Counted from the first letter of the stretch, positions 1 to 6,679 are shown. The stretch: 6,679 nt of DNA from Pseudomonadota bacterium (GCA_021790625.1 JAJYGL010000042.1:1-6679), one strand, 5' to 3'. Notes: a model not told the origin generated them from the sequence alone. Program-made: numbers and translations.

Positions 1-3000
1 TGCAGTCCACGGTCGTCCAGGCTGGTGATGTCTCGTATCGATTGCAGCAGGACATTCCGGCTCAGTTCGAACAAATCGTCTGTGCTGAGCCAAGGCAGGA
101 ATTCTGCCGGAGCAAGCAGTTGTCCGTGTTCGTTACGAATGCGTGCCAACGCTTCCACTCCGACGACCTGGCGCGACAGGTTATCGAGAATCGGCTGATA
201 AAAGACTTCCAGTGCGCCTGTTTCCAGCATGGATTGGACCGGGGTTGTTTGCACGATATGGTTGTCGCTGTACAGGCTCCAGTAATGCAGGCGGCTGTTT
301 TTTAATCCTTTGCTGACATATAGTGCTTGATCGGCATAACGGATGAGCATGTCCGGGTTGTCGTTGTCAAGAAAAGGGTAGATGCTGATGCCAGCGGAAA
401 GCCCGATCTGTACCGATGATTCTGGAGATAGCCGGATGGGTTGCTGGACGGCGTCACCGATTTTGTTCAAGACAATGGTGGCTTCGTCGATGGAGTGGCA
501 ATCTTCCAGCAGCAGCACAAATTCGTCGCCGCCGAGTCGGGCGACGAAATCGGTGCGGCGCAGGTTTTCACGCAGGCGGTGGGCGACTTCTTTGAGTACC
601 AGATCGCCGGCATCGTGCCCATGGGTGTCGTTAATGGGTTTGAACCCGTCCAGGTCAATCATGCAAGTGACAAGAATGCAGTTGTGGCGGTTGACGCGCG
701 CCATGGCTCTTTCCAGCTCAAGATCCAGTGCGCGGCGGTTGGGCAAATCGGTCAGGGCATCGAACAACGCTTGACGCGATAATTCGACCGATAATCGGTG
801 TCGTTCTGTCACATCGACCGAGGTCCAGACAATGATGGGATGGTCGACATCTTCCTGTGGTAACAGTTGGCCGGAAATATCGATGAAAATGGTGCGTCCG
901 TCAGTACGCAGGACTTTCATATCACGCAGACTGCCCCGTTCATGGCGCAGGATATTTTCAGCCAGCTTTACCATGTGCCGGTTTTGTGATGTGTTGGCGT
1001 AAATTTGTTGCGCAGGTTGGTGCTGGAATTGTTCCGTGTGGGTGTATCCCATGATATCCATGAATGCCTGGTTGGCATCGATGATGGTGCGTTCCGGGTA
1101 GCGTACCACGGAAATTCCGGCCGTTGCGCTGTTGAGCAATGCCATGTTGAAGGCATCTGCTTTACGCTGTTGGGTGAGAATATCGATACGATCCAGACCG
1201 AAACTGATGTCTTCGGCCAAATCTTCCAGAATCTTTTGCAAGCCGCTATCGAAGATGTCTTCCTGTTCATAGTACACCGTCAATAGTGCCCAGATTTCCC
1301 CGGCGCGCCAGATAGGCAGGCTGGCGCAGGAGTTCAGCCCAAAGGCTTTGGTGATGCCCTGCCAAGGCTGCATTGCCGGTTGATTGCCAAGATTGGTGGT
1401 GAAAATGGCTTGCTGGTTGCGCCAGGATTCGCCCGACATGCTATATCCTTCGGGAATGTCGGGCGATGTGGAAATGCAGATGCGGTTCAGGTAATCGGTG
1501 GCGCCAGCGCTCGCCAGAAAATGCACCCGGCAGTCATCATCCGGCTTGCCAATCCAGCACAGTTTGGCTTCGGTAAATTGCAAAGGCAAGGCGCAGATGG
1601 TTTCCAGCAACGCCGCCTCGTTGTCCGCTTTGGCAATAATCTGGTTGGCTTCCGACAACAGGGTATTGAAATGGGATAAGCGGCGCAGGCGACGGGTGTC
1701 CATTTCCCGACGTGATACATCTTCTATGGTCCATACCGAAGTGACGCCGTCCGGCAACATGCGACCATGAAAATCGCAAAGGCGAGAGCTATCTTTAGCG
1801 TGCAGCAAGGAGACATTTTTGATATAGACAAATTGTTGTCGTATCAGATCGGCGTAGGCTGCGTTCACGCGCGCATAAGTAACATCGTCGCTGTAAATCT
1901 GGCGCGTTGGCGTGCCGACGAGCTGTTCCATCGACAATCCGGTCATTCTTGCCAGCCGCGTATTGCAGGAGACGATTTTGCCATCACGTACCAGCACAAT
2001 GCCGGTAACGGCGTTGTCAAGCAGACTCTGGTATTCTTCGCTCAGATGCTGTAGTTTCTGTTCATGCTGATGGCGCTCGGTGACGTCGATAATGGTCCAG
2101 ATGATGCGTTGTATATTGTCATGCGACGGCATACGCTGACCGGATAAATCGGCGTATACCGTGGAACCGTCGTCCTGACGCCGATAAGCCATGTCGTGCA
2201 ACATACCCTGTCCGTTTTTCAGTACCTGACGGGAAAATTCGCCCATGCGTTCGAAATCAGCCTCGTTCATAAACAGTTTGCGCGAGTGTTGTGATAGCAG
2301 GGCGTTCTTGTCAAGTATGCCATAAAATGCCAGCGCGTACTCATTGCTCTGCTCGACGATGCGTTCCGGATAACGCACGACGATGATGCCGGAGGCCAGG
2401 TTGTTCAGCAATAACAGGTTATATGTATTGCTGTCGCGTTCAGACTGGATGATGTCGAGTTTATCCAGGCCAAAACCGATATCCATGGCAAGGTCTTCGA
2501 GAATCTTTCGTAGTTCTGCTGCGAAATGGGTATGTTCGGCAAAATAAATCGCCACGATTCCCCATAACTTGCCCTGGCGCATGATGGGCAGACTGGCGCG
2601 GGCCAGCAGTCCATTCTGATACGCTCGTTCAGTGCGTGCAGCATTGCTTGCCCCTAGTGCGATGTCCGAAACGTACAGGGCGCGCGCACGACGCCAGGTG
2701 GTACCGGTCATGCCCTGCCCGTCCACTGAATCGGCATGGATGGAGGCGCGGATTTGTTGCAGGTGTGCGACGTTGCCGCTGGCCGCAATAAATTGAATAT
2801 AACCGTCCGTTGCCGGCTTGCCGATCCACGCCAATGGAGCGCCGATGATCCGAACGATCAGGTCACACAGGTTTTGTAGCAATTCTGGTTCTGTCGTGGC
2901 GGTGGCAATGGCTTCGTTGGCGCTGGACAATAGCGTATTGAAATGGATTTGTTGCCGCAGGTTCTTTTCCAGCATCTTGCGTTCGCTGATATCGCGGCTG

Positions 3001-3368
3001 GAACAATACAATAAATGTCTGCCTTGCAGAAAAAGCGGGAATGCGGAAATTTCTACGTCAAGCAAACTGCCATCTTTGCATCGGTGTTGCGTTTCAAAGG
3101 TAAAAGTATCCGTCTTTTGCAGACTTTTTTGCAAGCTTGCATTGAGTTGAGCCGGGTTTTGATTGCGGTCCCATTTGCTGACGTGCATGCCAGTCATTTC
3201 TGCACTATCGTATCCCAGCATGTCATAGAATTTTTTTGATGCCAGAACCAGATGGCCGCTGTCGTCGAGGATATGAATGCCATCGCTGGCGTTATATAAC
3301 AACGCCTGGTTCCATTCCAGCAGTTCGCGCATGGTTTGGTCGTTTTGATGCTGATTTGTCGTGAGCAT
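1..3368 (-). CDS. Multi-sensor PAS/GAF diguanylate cyclase-phosphodiesterase (GGDEF-EAL), C-terminus cut by window edge
   Basis: This frame is open from an ATG at 3366-3368 to the left edge (1122 codons), so the end is missing. Domains by my reading: PAS1 about 15-128, GAF1 about 142-303, PAS2 about 318-432, PAS3 about 440-552, GAF2 about 566-727, PAS4 about 740-856, GGDEF about 866-1025, EAL from about 1052. The GGDEF domain makes c-di-GMP from two GTP. It looks active: FDALTDLPNR at 869-878, metal-binding D905 in IDLD, FKPIND at 909-914, intact GGDEF at 946-950, and the RxxD inhibitory site as RRTD at 937-940. The EAL domain would hydrolyse c-di-GMP; YQP at 1057-1059 and EAL at 1072-1074 are present, but the later catalytic residues lie outside the window, so its activity is unknown. 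I see no membrane segments, so it is probably cytosolic. The start is fixed by an in-frame TGA ten codons upstream; no clear Shine-Dalgarno precedes it. Ligands of the sensor domains cannot be read from sequence. Confidence 0.95.
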   Translation of the reverse strand, partial: MLTTNQHQNDQTMRELLEWNQALLYNASDGIHILDDSGHLVLASKKFYDMLGYDSAEMTGMHVSKWDRNQNPAQLNASLQKSLQKTDTFTFETQHRCKDGSLLDVEISAFPLFLQGRHLLYCSSRDISERKMLEKNLRQQIHFNTLLSSANEAIATATTEPELLQNLCDLIVRIIGAPLAWIGKPATDGYIQFIAASGNVAHLQQIRASIHADSVDGQGMTGTTWRRARALYVSDIALGASNAARTERAYQNGLLARASLPIMRQGKLWGIVAIYFAEHTHFAAELRKILEDLAMDIGFGLDKLDIIQSERDSNTYNLLLLNNLASGIIVVRYPERIVEQSNEYALAFYGILDKNALLSQHSRKLFMNEADFERMGEFSRQVLKNGQGMLHDMAYRRQDDGSTVYADLSGQRMPSHDNIQRIIWTIIDVTERHQHEQKLQHLSEEYQSLLDNAVTGIVLVRDGKIVSCNTRLARMTGLSMEQLVGTPTRQIYSDDVTYARVNAAYADLIRQQFVYIKNVSLLHAKDSSRLCDFHGRMLPDGVTSVWTIEDVSRREMDTRRLRRLSHFNTLLSEANQIIAKADNEAALLETICALPLQFTEAKLCWIGKPDDDCRVHFLASAGATDYLNRICISTSPDIPEGYSMSGESWRNQQAIFTTNLGNQPAMQPWQGITKAFGLNSCASLPIWRAGEIWALLTVYYEQEDIFDSGLQKILEDLAEDISFGLDRIDILTQQRKADAFNMALLNSATAGISVVRYPERTIIDANQAFMDIMGYTHTEQFQHQPAQQIYANTSQNRHMVKLAENILRHERGSLRDMKVLRTDGRTIFIDISGQLLPQEDVDHPIIVWTSVDVTERHRLSVELSRQALFDALTDLPNRRALDLELERAMARVNRHNCILVTCMIDLDGFKPINDTHGHDAGDLVLKEVAHRLRENLRRTDFVARLGGDEFVLLLEDCHSIDEATIVLNKIGDAVQQPIRLSPESSVQIGLSAGISIYPFLDNDNPDMLIRYADQALYVSKGLKNSRLHYWSLYSDNHIVQTTPVQSMLETGALEVFYQPILDNLSRQVVGVEALARIRNEHGQLLAPAEFLPWLSTDDLFELSRNVLLQSIRDITSLDDRGL
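795..3341 (-). repeat. Internal tandem duplication of a PAS-GAF-PAS module within the GGDEF-EAL gene
   Basis: Two copies of a three-domain unit lie head to tail, about residues 10-433 and 434-858. Matching landmarks are 424 residues apart: the aspartate of RDISER/EDVSRR at 126 and 550, HFNTLLS at 142 and 566, WIGKP at 181 and 605, ILEDLA at 289 and 713, the E of VVRYPER at 335 and 759, the T of DVTERH at 430 and 854. The first PAS domains (PAS1, PAS3) are more diverged and need a small gap (N26 against N452). The copies differ widely at the protein level, so this is an ancient duplication, not a recent DNA repeat. Confidence 0.85.
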
Positions 3369-3468
3369 GGGCGAAGTGGTGGCTAACTTGTTGAATCAAT
3401 CTATCGGGTCATCATCTGGGTGCGCGACAATTAGTATAAAAATAATAGGGCGAATCGTTTCGCAGCTT

Positions 3469-3497
3469 ATTATACGGTACGATAAATGCGTAATCTA
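3469..3497 (-). promoter_or_regulatory. Candidate sigma-70 promoter for the GGDEF-EAL gene
   Basis: On the minus strand a perfect TATAAT lies at 3474-3469. With 17-bp spacing the -35 hexamer would be TAGATT (3497-3492), which is poor (3 of 6) and falls inside the 10-bp tandem repeat. Transcription would start near 3462 and give a leader of roughly 94 nt. A second -10-like TATACT lies at 3438-3433, without a good -35. A consensus -10 with a weak -35 is common at activator-dependent promoters; that reading is inference. Confidence 0.45.
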
Positions 3498-3526
3498 GCG
3501 TAATCTAGCGTAATCTAGCGTAATCT
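3489..3526. repeat. 10-bp tandem repeat, about 3.8 copies of CGTAATCTAG
   Basis: Three perfect copies of CGTAATCTAG start at 3489, 3499 and 3509, followed by a partial CGTAATCT at 3519-3526. On the minus strand the unit reads CTAGATTACG. The period is close to one helical turn, so each copy shows the same face of DNA. The array sits immediately upstream of, and overlaps the -35 position of, the candidate promoter of the GGDEF-EAL gene. It could be a cooperative regulator-binding array or merely a slippage-prone microrepeat. Confidence 0.9.
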
Positions 3527-3528
3527 GC

Positions 3529-3554
3529 TGCCTGAATGCAGGAACTGTCAGGCA
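3529..3554. repeat. Inverted repeat TGCCTGA / TCAGGCA
   Basis: Perfect 7-bp arms at 3529-3535 and 3548-3554 enclose a 12-nt loop. It lies about 40 bp past the antiporter stop codon, between that gene and the 10-bp tandem repeat. It could form a hairpin in the 3' end of the antiporter transcript. There is no following run of U, so it is not a textbook intrinsic terminator. Confidence 0.4.
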
Positions 3555-3557
3555 CAG

Positions 3558-3584
3558 GAATCAGAACCGGCATCGGGCTGATTC
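3558..3584 (-). terminator. Possible 3' hairpin of the antiporter transcript (weak terminator candidate)
   Basis: Perfect 7-bp arms GAATCAG (3558-3564) and CTGATTC (3578-3584) begin 12 bp past the antiporter stop codon, with a GC-rich centre that could add a short inner stem. No U-tract follows on the minus strand, so it may act as a 3' stabilising hairpin or a Rho-dependent end rather than an intrinsic terminator. Confidence 0.3.
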
Positions 3585-3595
3585 TGCCCAGTCTG

Positions 3596-5560
3596 TTATC
3601 CGCGCAACAGGCGTGTTTCAGCGTTGGCGAGATTCTCGGCAGTTCCGCGCAACACCAATACGTCGCCGGGCAGAATCTGCATGTGGGGTTGTGGGTCGAG
3701 CCCGCGGATATTGTGCCGACGTACGACCAGCACTTCGACATCGAGCTCATCGAGTTTGGCGTGTTCGATACTGTGGTGGGCAGCAGCGGCTTCGTCGGTG
3801 ATAAGTATGGGTAATAAACGCAATTGCGCAGATTCGCTAATATCGGTATCGCTGGCGCCACGAAAAAATCCGCGCAGCAGGCCGTAGCGTTGTTCACGCA
3901 CGGTGCGCAATTTTTTCAGGACACGGCTCAACGGTACGCCGAGCAGCAGTAGCGCGTGCGAGGCCAGCATGAGTGAGCCTTCCAATACTTCGGGTACGAC
4001 CGCCATGGCGCCCGCCTGTTTCAGGCTGTCCAGATCGGTTTCGTCCAGCGTGCGCACGATAACCGGCAAATCCGGGCGCAGCTCTTGCACAAGACGCAAG
4101 ATTTGCATCGATGCTGCGTGGTCAGCAAAGCTGATGACCATGCCACGTGCCCGGGTCAGTCCGGCAGCGTGCAGGACTTCACGCCGTGAGGCATCGCCAA
4201 ATACCACGGTTTCACCGGCAGCCGAAGCATCCCGTACCCGTGCCGGATCTGCATCCAGTGCAATATAACTTACCTGTTCGGATTCCAGTAATCGGGCCAG
4301 GTTTTGTCCGCTGCGGCCATAACCACAAATGATGAGATGACCGCTGGCGTTTATGCCATGACGAGCGATGTCGTGCAGTTCGCGTGCACGATCGTTCCAT
4401 TCGCTGTGGCAGAATCTGCGCACAATGCGTTCACTGTATTGAATCAGAAAGGGAGCGCTCATCATGGAAACAATCATCGTGGCCAGAATGATTTGTACTG
4501 GATTGTCGGCAACCAGGTGCAGCGCGCTGGCCTGCGATAACAATACGAAGCCGAATTCACCGGCTTGTGCCAGTCCCAGTGCCGTGCGCAGGGCCGTGGC
4601 GGCAGTATTGTTCATTGCGCGGCCAATGGCAAATACCAAGAGCGTTTTACTGATAATCAGAGCCGGTAACATCAAGACAATCAGCAAAAAGTGTTGCCAC
4701 ACCATGTGCAGGTTGAGTTGCATGCCGATAGTGACGAAAAACAGTCCCAACAAGACATCGCGGAACGGTTTGATGTCGTCGGCCACTTGGTAACGATACT
4801 CTGTTTCGGAAATCAGCATGCCAGCCAGAAAAGCGCCCAATGCCAGTGGTAGGCCTGCCCGCCATGTCATCCATGACAGGCTTAGGGTAATCAGCAGAAC
4901 ATTGAGCATGAAAAGCTCGGATGATTTGTGACTGGCTACCCAGTGGAACCAGGGGTGCATGAGCCGTTTGCCAACAAACAGTAATAAAAACAGCGCCAGT
5001 GCAGCTTTGCCGACGGCGAGCAGCAGGGGCAGCGAGGAATGGATTCCACCGTGTGCCAGCGATGGCATCAGAATCAGCAAGGGGACGACCGCCAGATCCT
5101 GAAACAGCAACACGGCAATCATCTGTTTGCCGTGTTCTGATTGCAGCGCCAGTTTTTCACTCAGGAGTTTGCTGACAATGGCGGTGGAGGACATGGCCAA
5201 TGCGCCGCCAACGACGAGACCCGCTGCCCAAGGCAAACCGACGCTCTTTGCAATCACGACGGTCAGGACGATGAAACTGAGCACTTGTGCCGTACCAAAA
5301 CGGAATGCGGTATGGCGAATGGCGCGTAATTTGGACAGATTGAATTCGAGCCCGATGCTGAACATCAGGAATACGACGCCGAATTCGGCCAGATTGGCAG
5401 TGTTCGGCGTATTGGGTAACCAGTTGATGCTGTATGGGCCCAATAAAATCCCGACCAGCAAGTAGCCCAGCATGGAGGGTAGTCGCCAGCGCTGAAGAAT
5501 GGCGGTGATAAGGACCGCGGCCGCCAGCAAAATCAGAATGGGTGTCAGAGGTGAGTGCAT
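3596..5560 (-). CDS. Kef-type (CPA2) monovalent cation:proton antiporter with C-terminal RCK (TrkA-N/TrkA-C) domain
   Basis: Complete gene of 654 residues, ATG at 5558-5560 to TAA. Residues about 1-380 form the CPA2 exchanger core, with roughly a dozen hydrophobic helices in the inner membrane. Family landmarks: GLEF near 70-73, LLFQDLAVVPLL at 151-162, GAFLAGMLISETEYR at 242-256, DDIKPF at 261-266 leading into LLGLFF, and AQAGEFGFVL at 331-340. Residues about 406-540 are a TrkA-N Rossmann fold: GYGRSG at 413-418 and an acidic residue after the second strand (ALDADP), favouring NAD(H). Residues about 570-652 resemble TrkA-C. The family exchanges K+ or Na+ for protons, in KefB/KefC under glutathione-adduct control; ion and gating ligand here are not readable, so I assign no symbol. 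It is longer than the bare exchangers and close to KefC and YbaL in size. No strong Shine-Dalgarno is visible. It diverges from the hydrolase gene and precedes the GGDEF-EAL gene on the same strand, 227 bp away. Confidence 0.95.
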   Translation of the reverse strand: MHSPLTPILILLAAAVLITAILQRWRLPSMLGYLLVGILLGPYSINWLPNTPNTANLAEFGVVFLMFSIGLEFNLSKLRAIRHTAFRFGTAQVLSFIVLTVVIAKSVGLPWAAGLVVGGALAMSSTAIVSKLLSEKLALQSEHGKQMIAVLLFQDLAVVPLLILMPSLAHGGIHSSLPLLLAVGKAALALFLLLFVGKRLMHPWFHWVASHKSSELFMLNVLLITLSLSWMTWRAGLPLALGAFLAGMLISETEYRYQVADDIKPFRDVLLGLFFVTIGMQLNLHMVWQHFLLIVLMLPALIISKTLLVFAIGRAMNNTAATALRTALGLAQAGEFGFVLLSQASALHLVADNPVQIILATMIVSMMSAPFLIQYSERIVRRFCHSEWNDRARELHDIARHGINASGHLIICGYGRSGQNLARLLESEQVSYIALDADPARVRDASAAGETVVFGDASRREVLHAAGLTRARGMVISFADHAASMQILRLVQELRPDLPVIVRTLDETDLDSLKQAGAMAVVPEVLEGSLMLASHALLLLGVPLSRVLKKLRTVREQRYGLLRGFFRGASDTDISESAQLRLLPILITDEAAAAHHSIEHAKLDELDVEVLVVRRHNIRGLDPQPHMQILPGDVLVLRGTAENLANAETRLLRG

Positions 5561-5663
5561 GATTGGCAGTTTAGCATTTCATATCGTTGTTGGCGGCGCG
5601 GGCTATCCCAATACTGTCATATTTTATCGTCATAATCTGTTCGTCATGGGGTTGGCAGATTAT
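5561..5663. promoter_or_regulatory. Divergent intergenic region between antiporter and hydrolase genes
   Basis: About 100 bp separate the two outward-facing start codons, so both promoters should lie here or slightly inside the antiporter 5' end. The stretch 5611-5640 is AT-rich, with -10-like strings for the plus strand (CATAAT at 5631-5636, TATTTT at 5620-5625), but no convincing -35 partner at 16-18 bp. I can name no promoter or operator with confidence. Confidence 0.3.
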
Positions 5664-6479
5664 ATGGTTACTATTTTTGACAGGCTGCACGGCAGCGTGA
5701 CGGGTTCCGGGGAACGAACCTTGTTGCTGTTGCATGGTTTTGGTACTGATCAACGCGCGTGGGAAGCCTTGCGACCCTGGTTGAGCGGGTTTTTTACTGT
5801 ACTGTCTTACAATATTGCGGGAGCGGGTGCGGATGGCGCCGAGGTTTATCTGCCGCAACGCCACCATCATTTATATGGGCATGTTGATGATTTGCTGGAA
5901 ATTCTGGCGACCGTCAAGCAGCCAGCGGTGACGGTGTTGGCGCATTCGACCAGCGTCATGATTGGGTTGGCGGCCGCTGCTGTTCGCCCGGACAAGGTTG
6001 GGCGTGTGGTGGCATTGCAGGGATTGCCGCGTTATCTTGCCGCAGAAGATTACCCGACCAAACTGGCTCAGACTGATTTGAATGAAATGTATGCAACCAT
6101 GCACAAAAATCATGCGGCCTGGGCGAACGGCTTCGCCCGCAAAACACTGGCAATCGCAGAACCATTGGTGCTGAATGCGGCATTACGCCACTTGTTGTCG
6201 ATGTCACCGGAGATGACCATCGCATTGATGCGCGTATTTTTTCAGACCGACGTGCGGGAATGTCAGTCGCGTATTCGTGTGCCGGTGCATATTTTACATG
6301 GCAAGCAGGATCCGCTCACGCCGCTGGCTGCGGTTCGTACCATGAAGCGGCAAATTGCCCATGCGACGCTCGACAGCATTCCGGTGACGGGGCATCTGCC
6401 TCACGTCAGCCAACCTGAGTTGTTAAAACCGCTGTTGGCCGGATACCTTGATATTCCGTTTCATGAGGTGGCGCCATGA
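5664..6479 (+). CDS. RsbQ/KAI2-family alpha/beta hydrolase with atypical nucleophile elbow
   Basis: From the ATG at 5664 the protein has 271 residues, close to B. subtilis RsbQ (269). Oxyanion-side motif HGFG is at 24-27. The triad reads Ser95, Asp216 (in KQDPLTP) and His244 (in GHLPHVS), near RsbQ Ser96, Asp219 and His247. Similarity to RsbQ, recalled from memory, runs along the whole length, including GSG at 14-16, a W at 153 and the RVPVHIL strand before the acid. The elbow is AHSTS (93-97), so both glycines of GxSxG are replaced; RsbQ's DYVGSG stretch is NIAGAG here. RsbQ is a stress-signalling partner of the PAS-phosphatase RsbP and acts in the cytosol; its substrate is unknown. I see no signal peptide. 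An ATG at 5646 adds six residues and is possible; an ATG at 5499 would run back into the antiporter gene and is unlikely. The stop overlaps the next gene's start, implying an operon. Confidence 0.88.
   Translation: MVTIFDRLHGSVTGSGERTLLLLHGFGTDQRAWEALRPWLSGFFTVLSYNIAGAGADGAEVYLPQRHHHLYGHVDDLLEILATVKQPAVTVLAHSTSVMIGLAAAAVRPDKVGRVVALQGLPRYLAAEDYPTKLAQTDLNEMYATMHKNHAAWANGFARKTLAIAEPLVLNAALRHLLSMSPEMTIALMRVFFQTDVRECQSRIRVPVHILHGKQDPLTPLAAVRTMKRQIAHATLDSIPVTGHLPHVSQPELLKPLLAGYLDIPFHEVAP
6465..6468 (+). promoter_or_regulatory. Shine-Dalgarno GAGG for the downstream overlapping gene
   Basis: GAGG (within GAGGTG) lies 7 nt before the ATG at 6476, inside the last codons of the hydrolase. It is the only clear ribosome binding site in the window, and supports a real start at the ATGA overlap even though the gene is cut off. 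A second in-frame ATG follows directly at 6479. Confidence 0.7.
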
Positions 6480-6486
6480 TGGCGCC
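6470..6486 (+). promoter_or_regulatory. GC hairpin holding the stop and start codons of the gene overlap
   Basis: GGCGCC (6470-6475) and GGCGCC (6481-6486) are perfect complements around the 5-nt loop ATGAT. The loop contains the downstream start codon AUG (6476-6478) and the hydrolase stop UGA (6477-6479). At DNA level the 17-mer is an 8-bp inverted repeat around a single central base. The Shine-Dalgarno sits just outside the stem. A ribosome finishing the hydrolase would open the stem, so it may enforce translational coupling; that role is inference. Confidence 0.6.
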
Positions 6487-6679
6487 GGATCAGGCGTCAG
6501 AACGGGCAATACATGCCGACGCTGACCAGGTGCCGGTTGGTGTCCAGGACAGTGATGTCTCTGGCAAGGCAATTTTAGCGCTGATGGCGCTTGCCCGAGC
6601 GGAGAGTGGCGCTGATTTTTCTGTGCTGATCGATGTGGCGGCAAATGGTGTGGCGAGGCTGCTATTCAGCGATCCCTCG
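6476..6679 (+). CDS. Partial gene, probable N-terminus of a GAF-domain sensor protein
   Basis: Only 68 codons are visible before the right edge. The frame stays open, has a good Shine-Dalgarno, and overlaps the hydrolase stop by ATGA, so it is very likely real. The first 30 or so residues are polar and acidic, perhaps a flexible tail. From about residue 31 the pattern (ILALMALARAES, then a helix ending GVARLL) resembles the opening helix of GAF domains, which commonly start histidine kinases, GGDEF proteins or phosphatases. The GAF call rests on hydrophobic pattern alone and is tentative; the output domain is out of view. By analogy with RsbQ-RsbP, the coupled hydrolase would be its partner. 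Confidence 0.6.
   Translation, partial: MMAPDQASERAIHADADQVPVGVQDSDVSGKAILALMALARAESGADFSVLIDVAANGVARLLFSDPS

Noticed and set aside
42..3239. Short plus-strand reading frames opposite the GGDEF-EAL gene
   Set aside because: They lie antisense to a single well-supported 1122-codon frame with clear domains, and their translations show no recognisable motifs.
3489..3526. CRISPR-like array
   Set aside because: Units are 10 bp and directly adjacent with no spacers, so it is a simple tandem repeat.
3505..3897. 130-codon minus-strand frame across the antiporter 3' end and the gap
   Set aside because: It is out of frame with the conserved RCK domain, cysteine-rich with no family features, and has no ribosome site; it is a shadow frame.
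3596..5560. Naming the antiporter kefB or kefC
   Set aside because: No KefF/KefG-type quinone reductase partner is adjacent and glutathione control cannot be read from sequence, so only the family is assigned.
5499..5663. Upstream extension of the hydrolase frame to an ATG at 5499
   Set aside because: It overlaps the first 62 bp of the divergent antiporter gene and adds residues with no counterpart in RsbQ-type proteins, which begin about 15 residues before the GSG motif.
5571..6644. Minus-strand frames opposite the hydrolase and downstream gene
   Set aside because: The plus-strand hydrolase has a full catalytic triad and family-wide similarity; the opposing frames are short and featureless.

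Overview
The window looks like a piece of a proteobacterial chromosome. Gene content (a multi-PAS/GAF GGDEF-EAL signalling protein, a Kef/CPA2 antiporter, an RsbQ-type hydrolase), moderate GC and protein style suggest a beta- or gamma-proteobacterium, but this placement is inference. There are four protein genes and no RNA genes, insertion sequences or CRISPR arrays that I can see.

Layout. (1) Positions 1-3368, minus strand: a very large cytosolic c-di-GMP enzyme read for 1122 codons and cut by the left edge. Its architecture is PAS-GAF-PAS, PAS-GAF-PAS, GGDEF, EAL. The two PAS-GAF-PAS blocks are an old internal tandem duplication with a period of 424 residues. (2) Positions 3369-3595: a 227-bp gap holding a consensus -10 box on the minus strand, a 10-bp tandem repeat just upstream of it that covers the -35 region, and two inverted repeats near the end of the antiporter gene. 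(3) Positions 3596-5560, minus strand: a complete 654-residue Kef-type cation:proton antiporter with a C-terminal nucleotide-binding RCK module. (4) Positions 5561-5663: a short divergent intergenic region. (5) Positions 5664-6479, plus strand: an alpha/beta hydrolase of the RsbQ/KAI2 family with a Ser-Asp-His triad but an unusual nucleophile elbow, AHSTS in place of GxSxG. (6) Positions 6476-6679, plus strand: the start of a second protein, overlapping the hydrolase stop by ATGA and running off the right edge; its visible part resembles the beginning of a GAF sensor domain.

How they may work together. The c-di-GMP enzyme and the antiporter are probably transcribed separately, because a promoter-like region lies between them. 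The most interesting unit is the hydrolase plus the overlapping downstream gene. In Bacillus subtilis RsbQ, an alpha/beta hydrolase, works as an obligate partner of a PAS-domain signalling protein (RsbP). Here a homologue is translationally coupled to a likely sensor protein, with both stop and start codons in the loop of a GC-rich hairpin. This suggests a hydrolase-sensor signalling pair whose output domain lies beyond the window.
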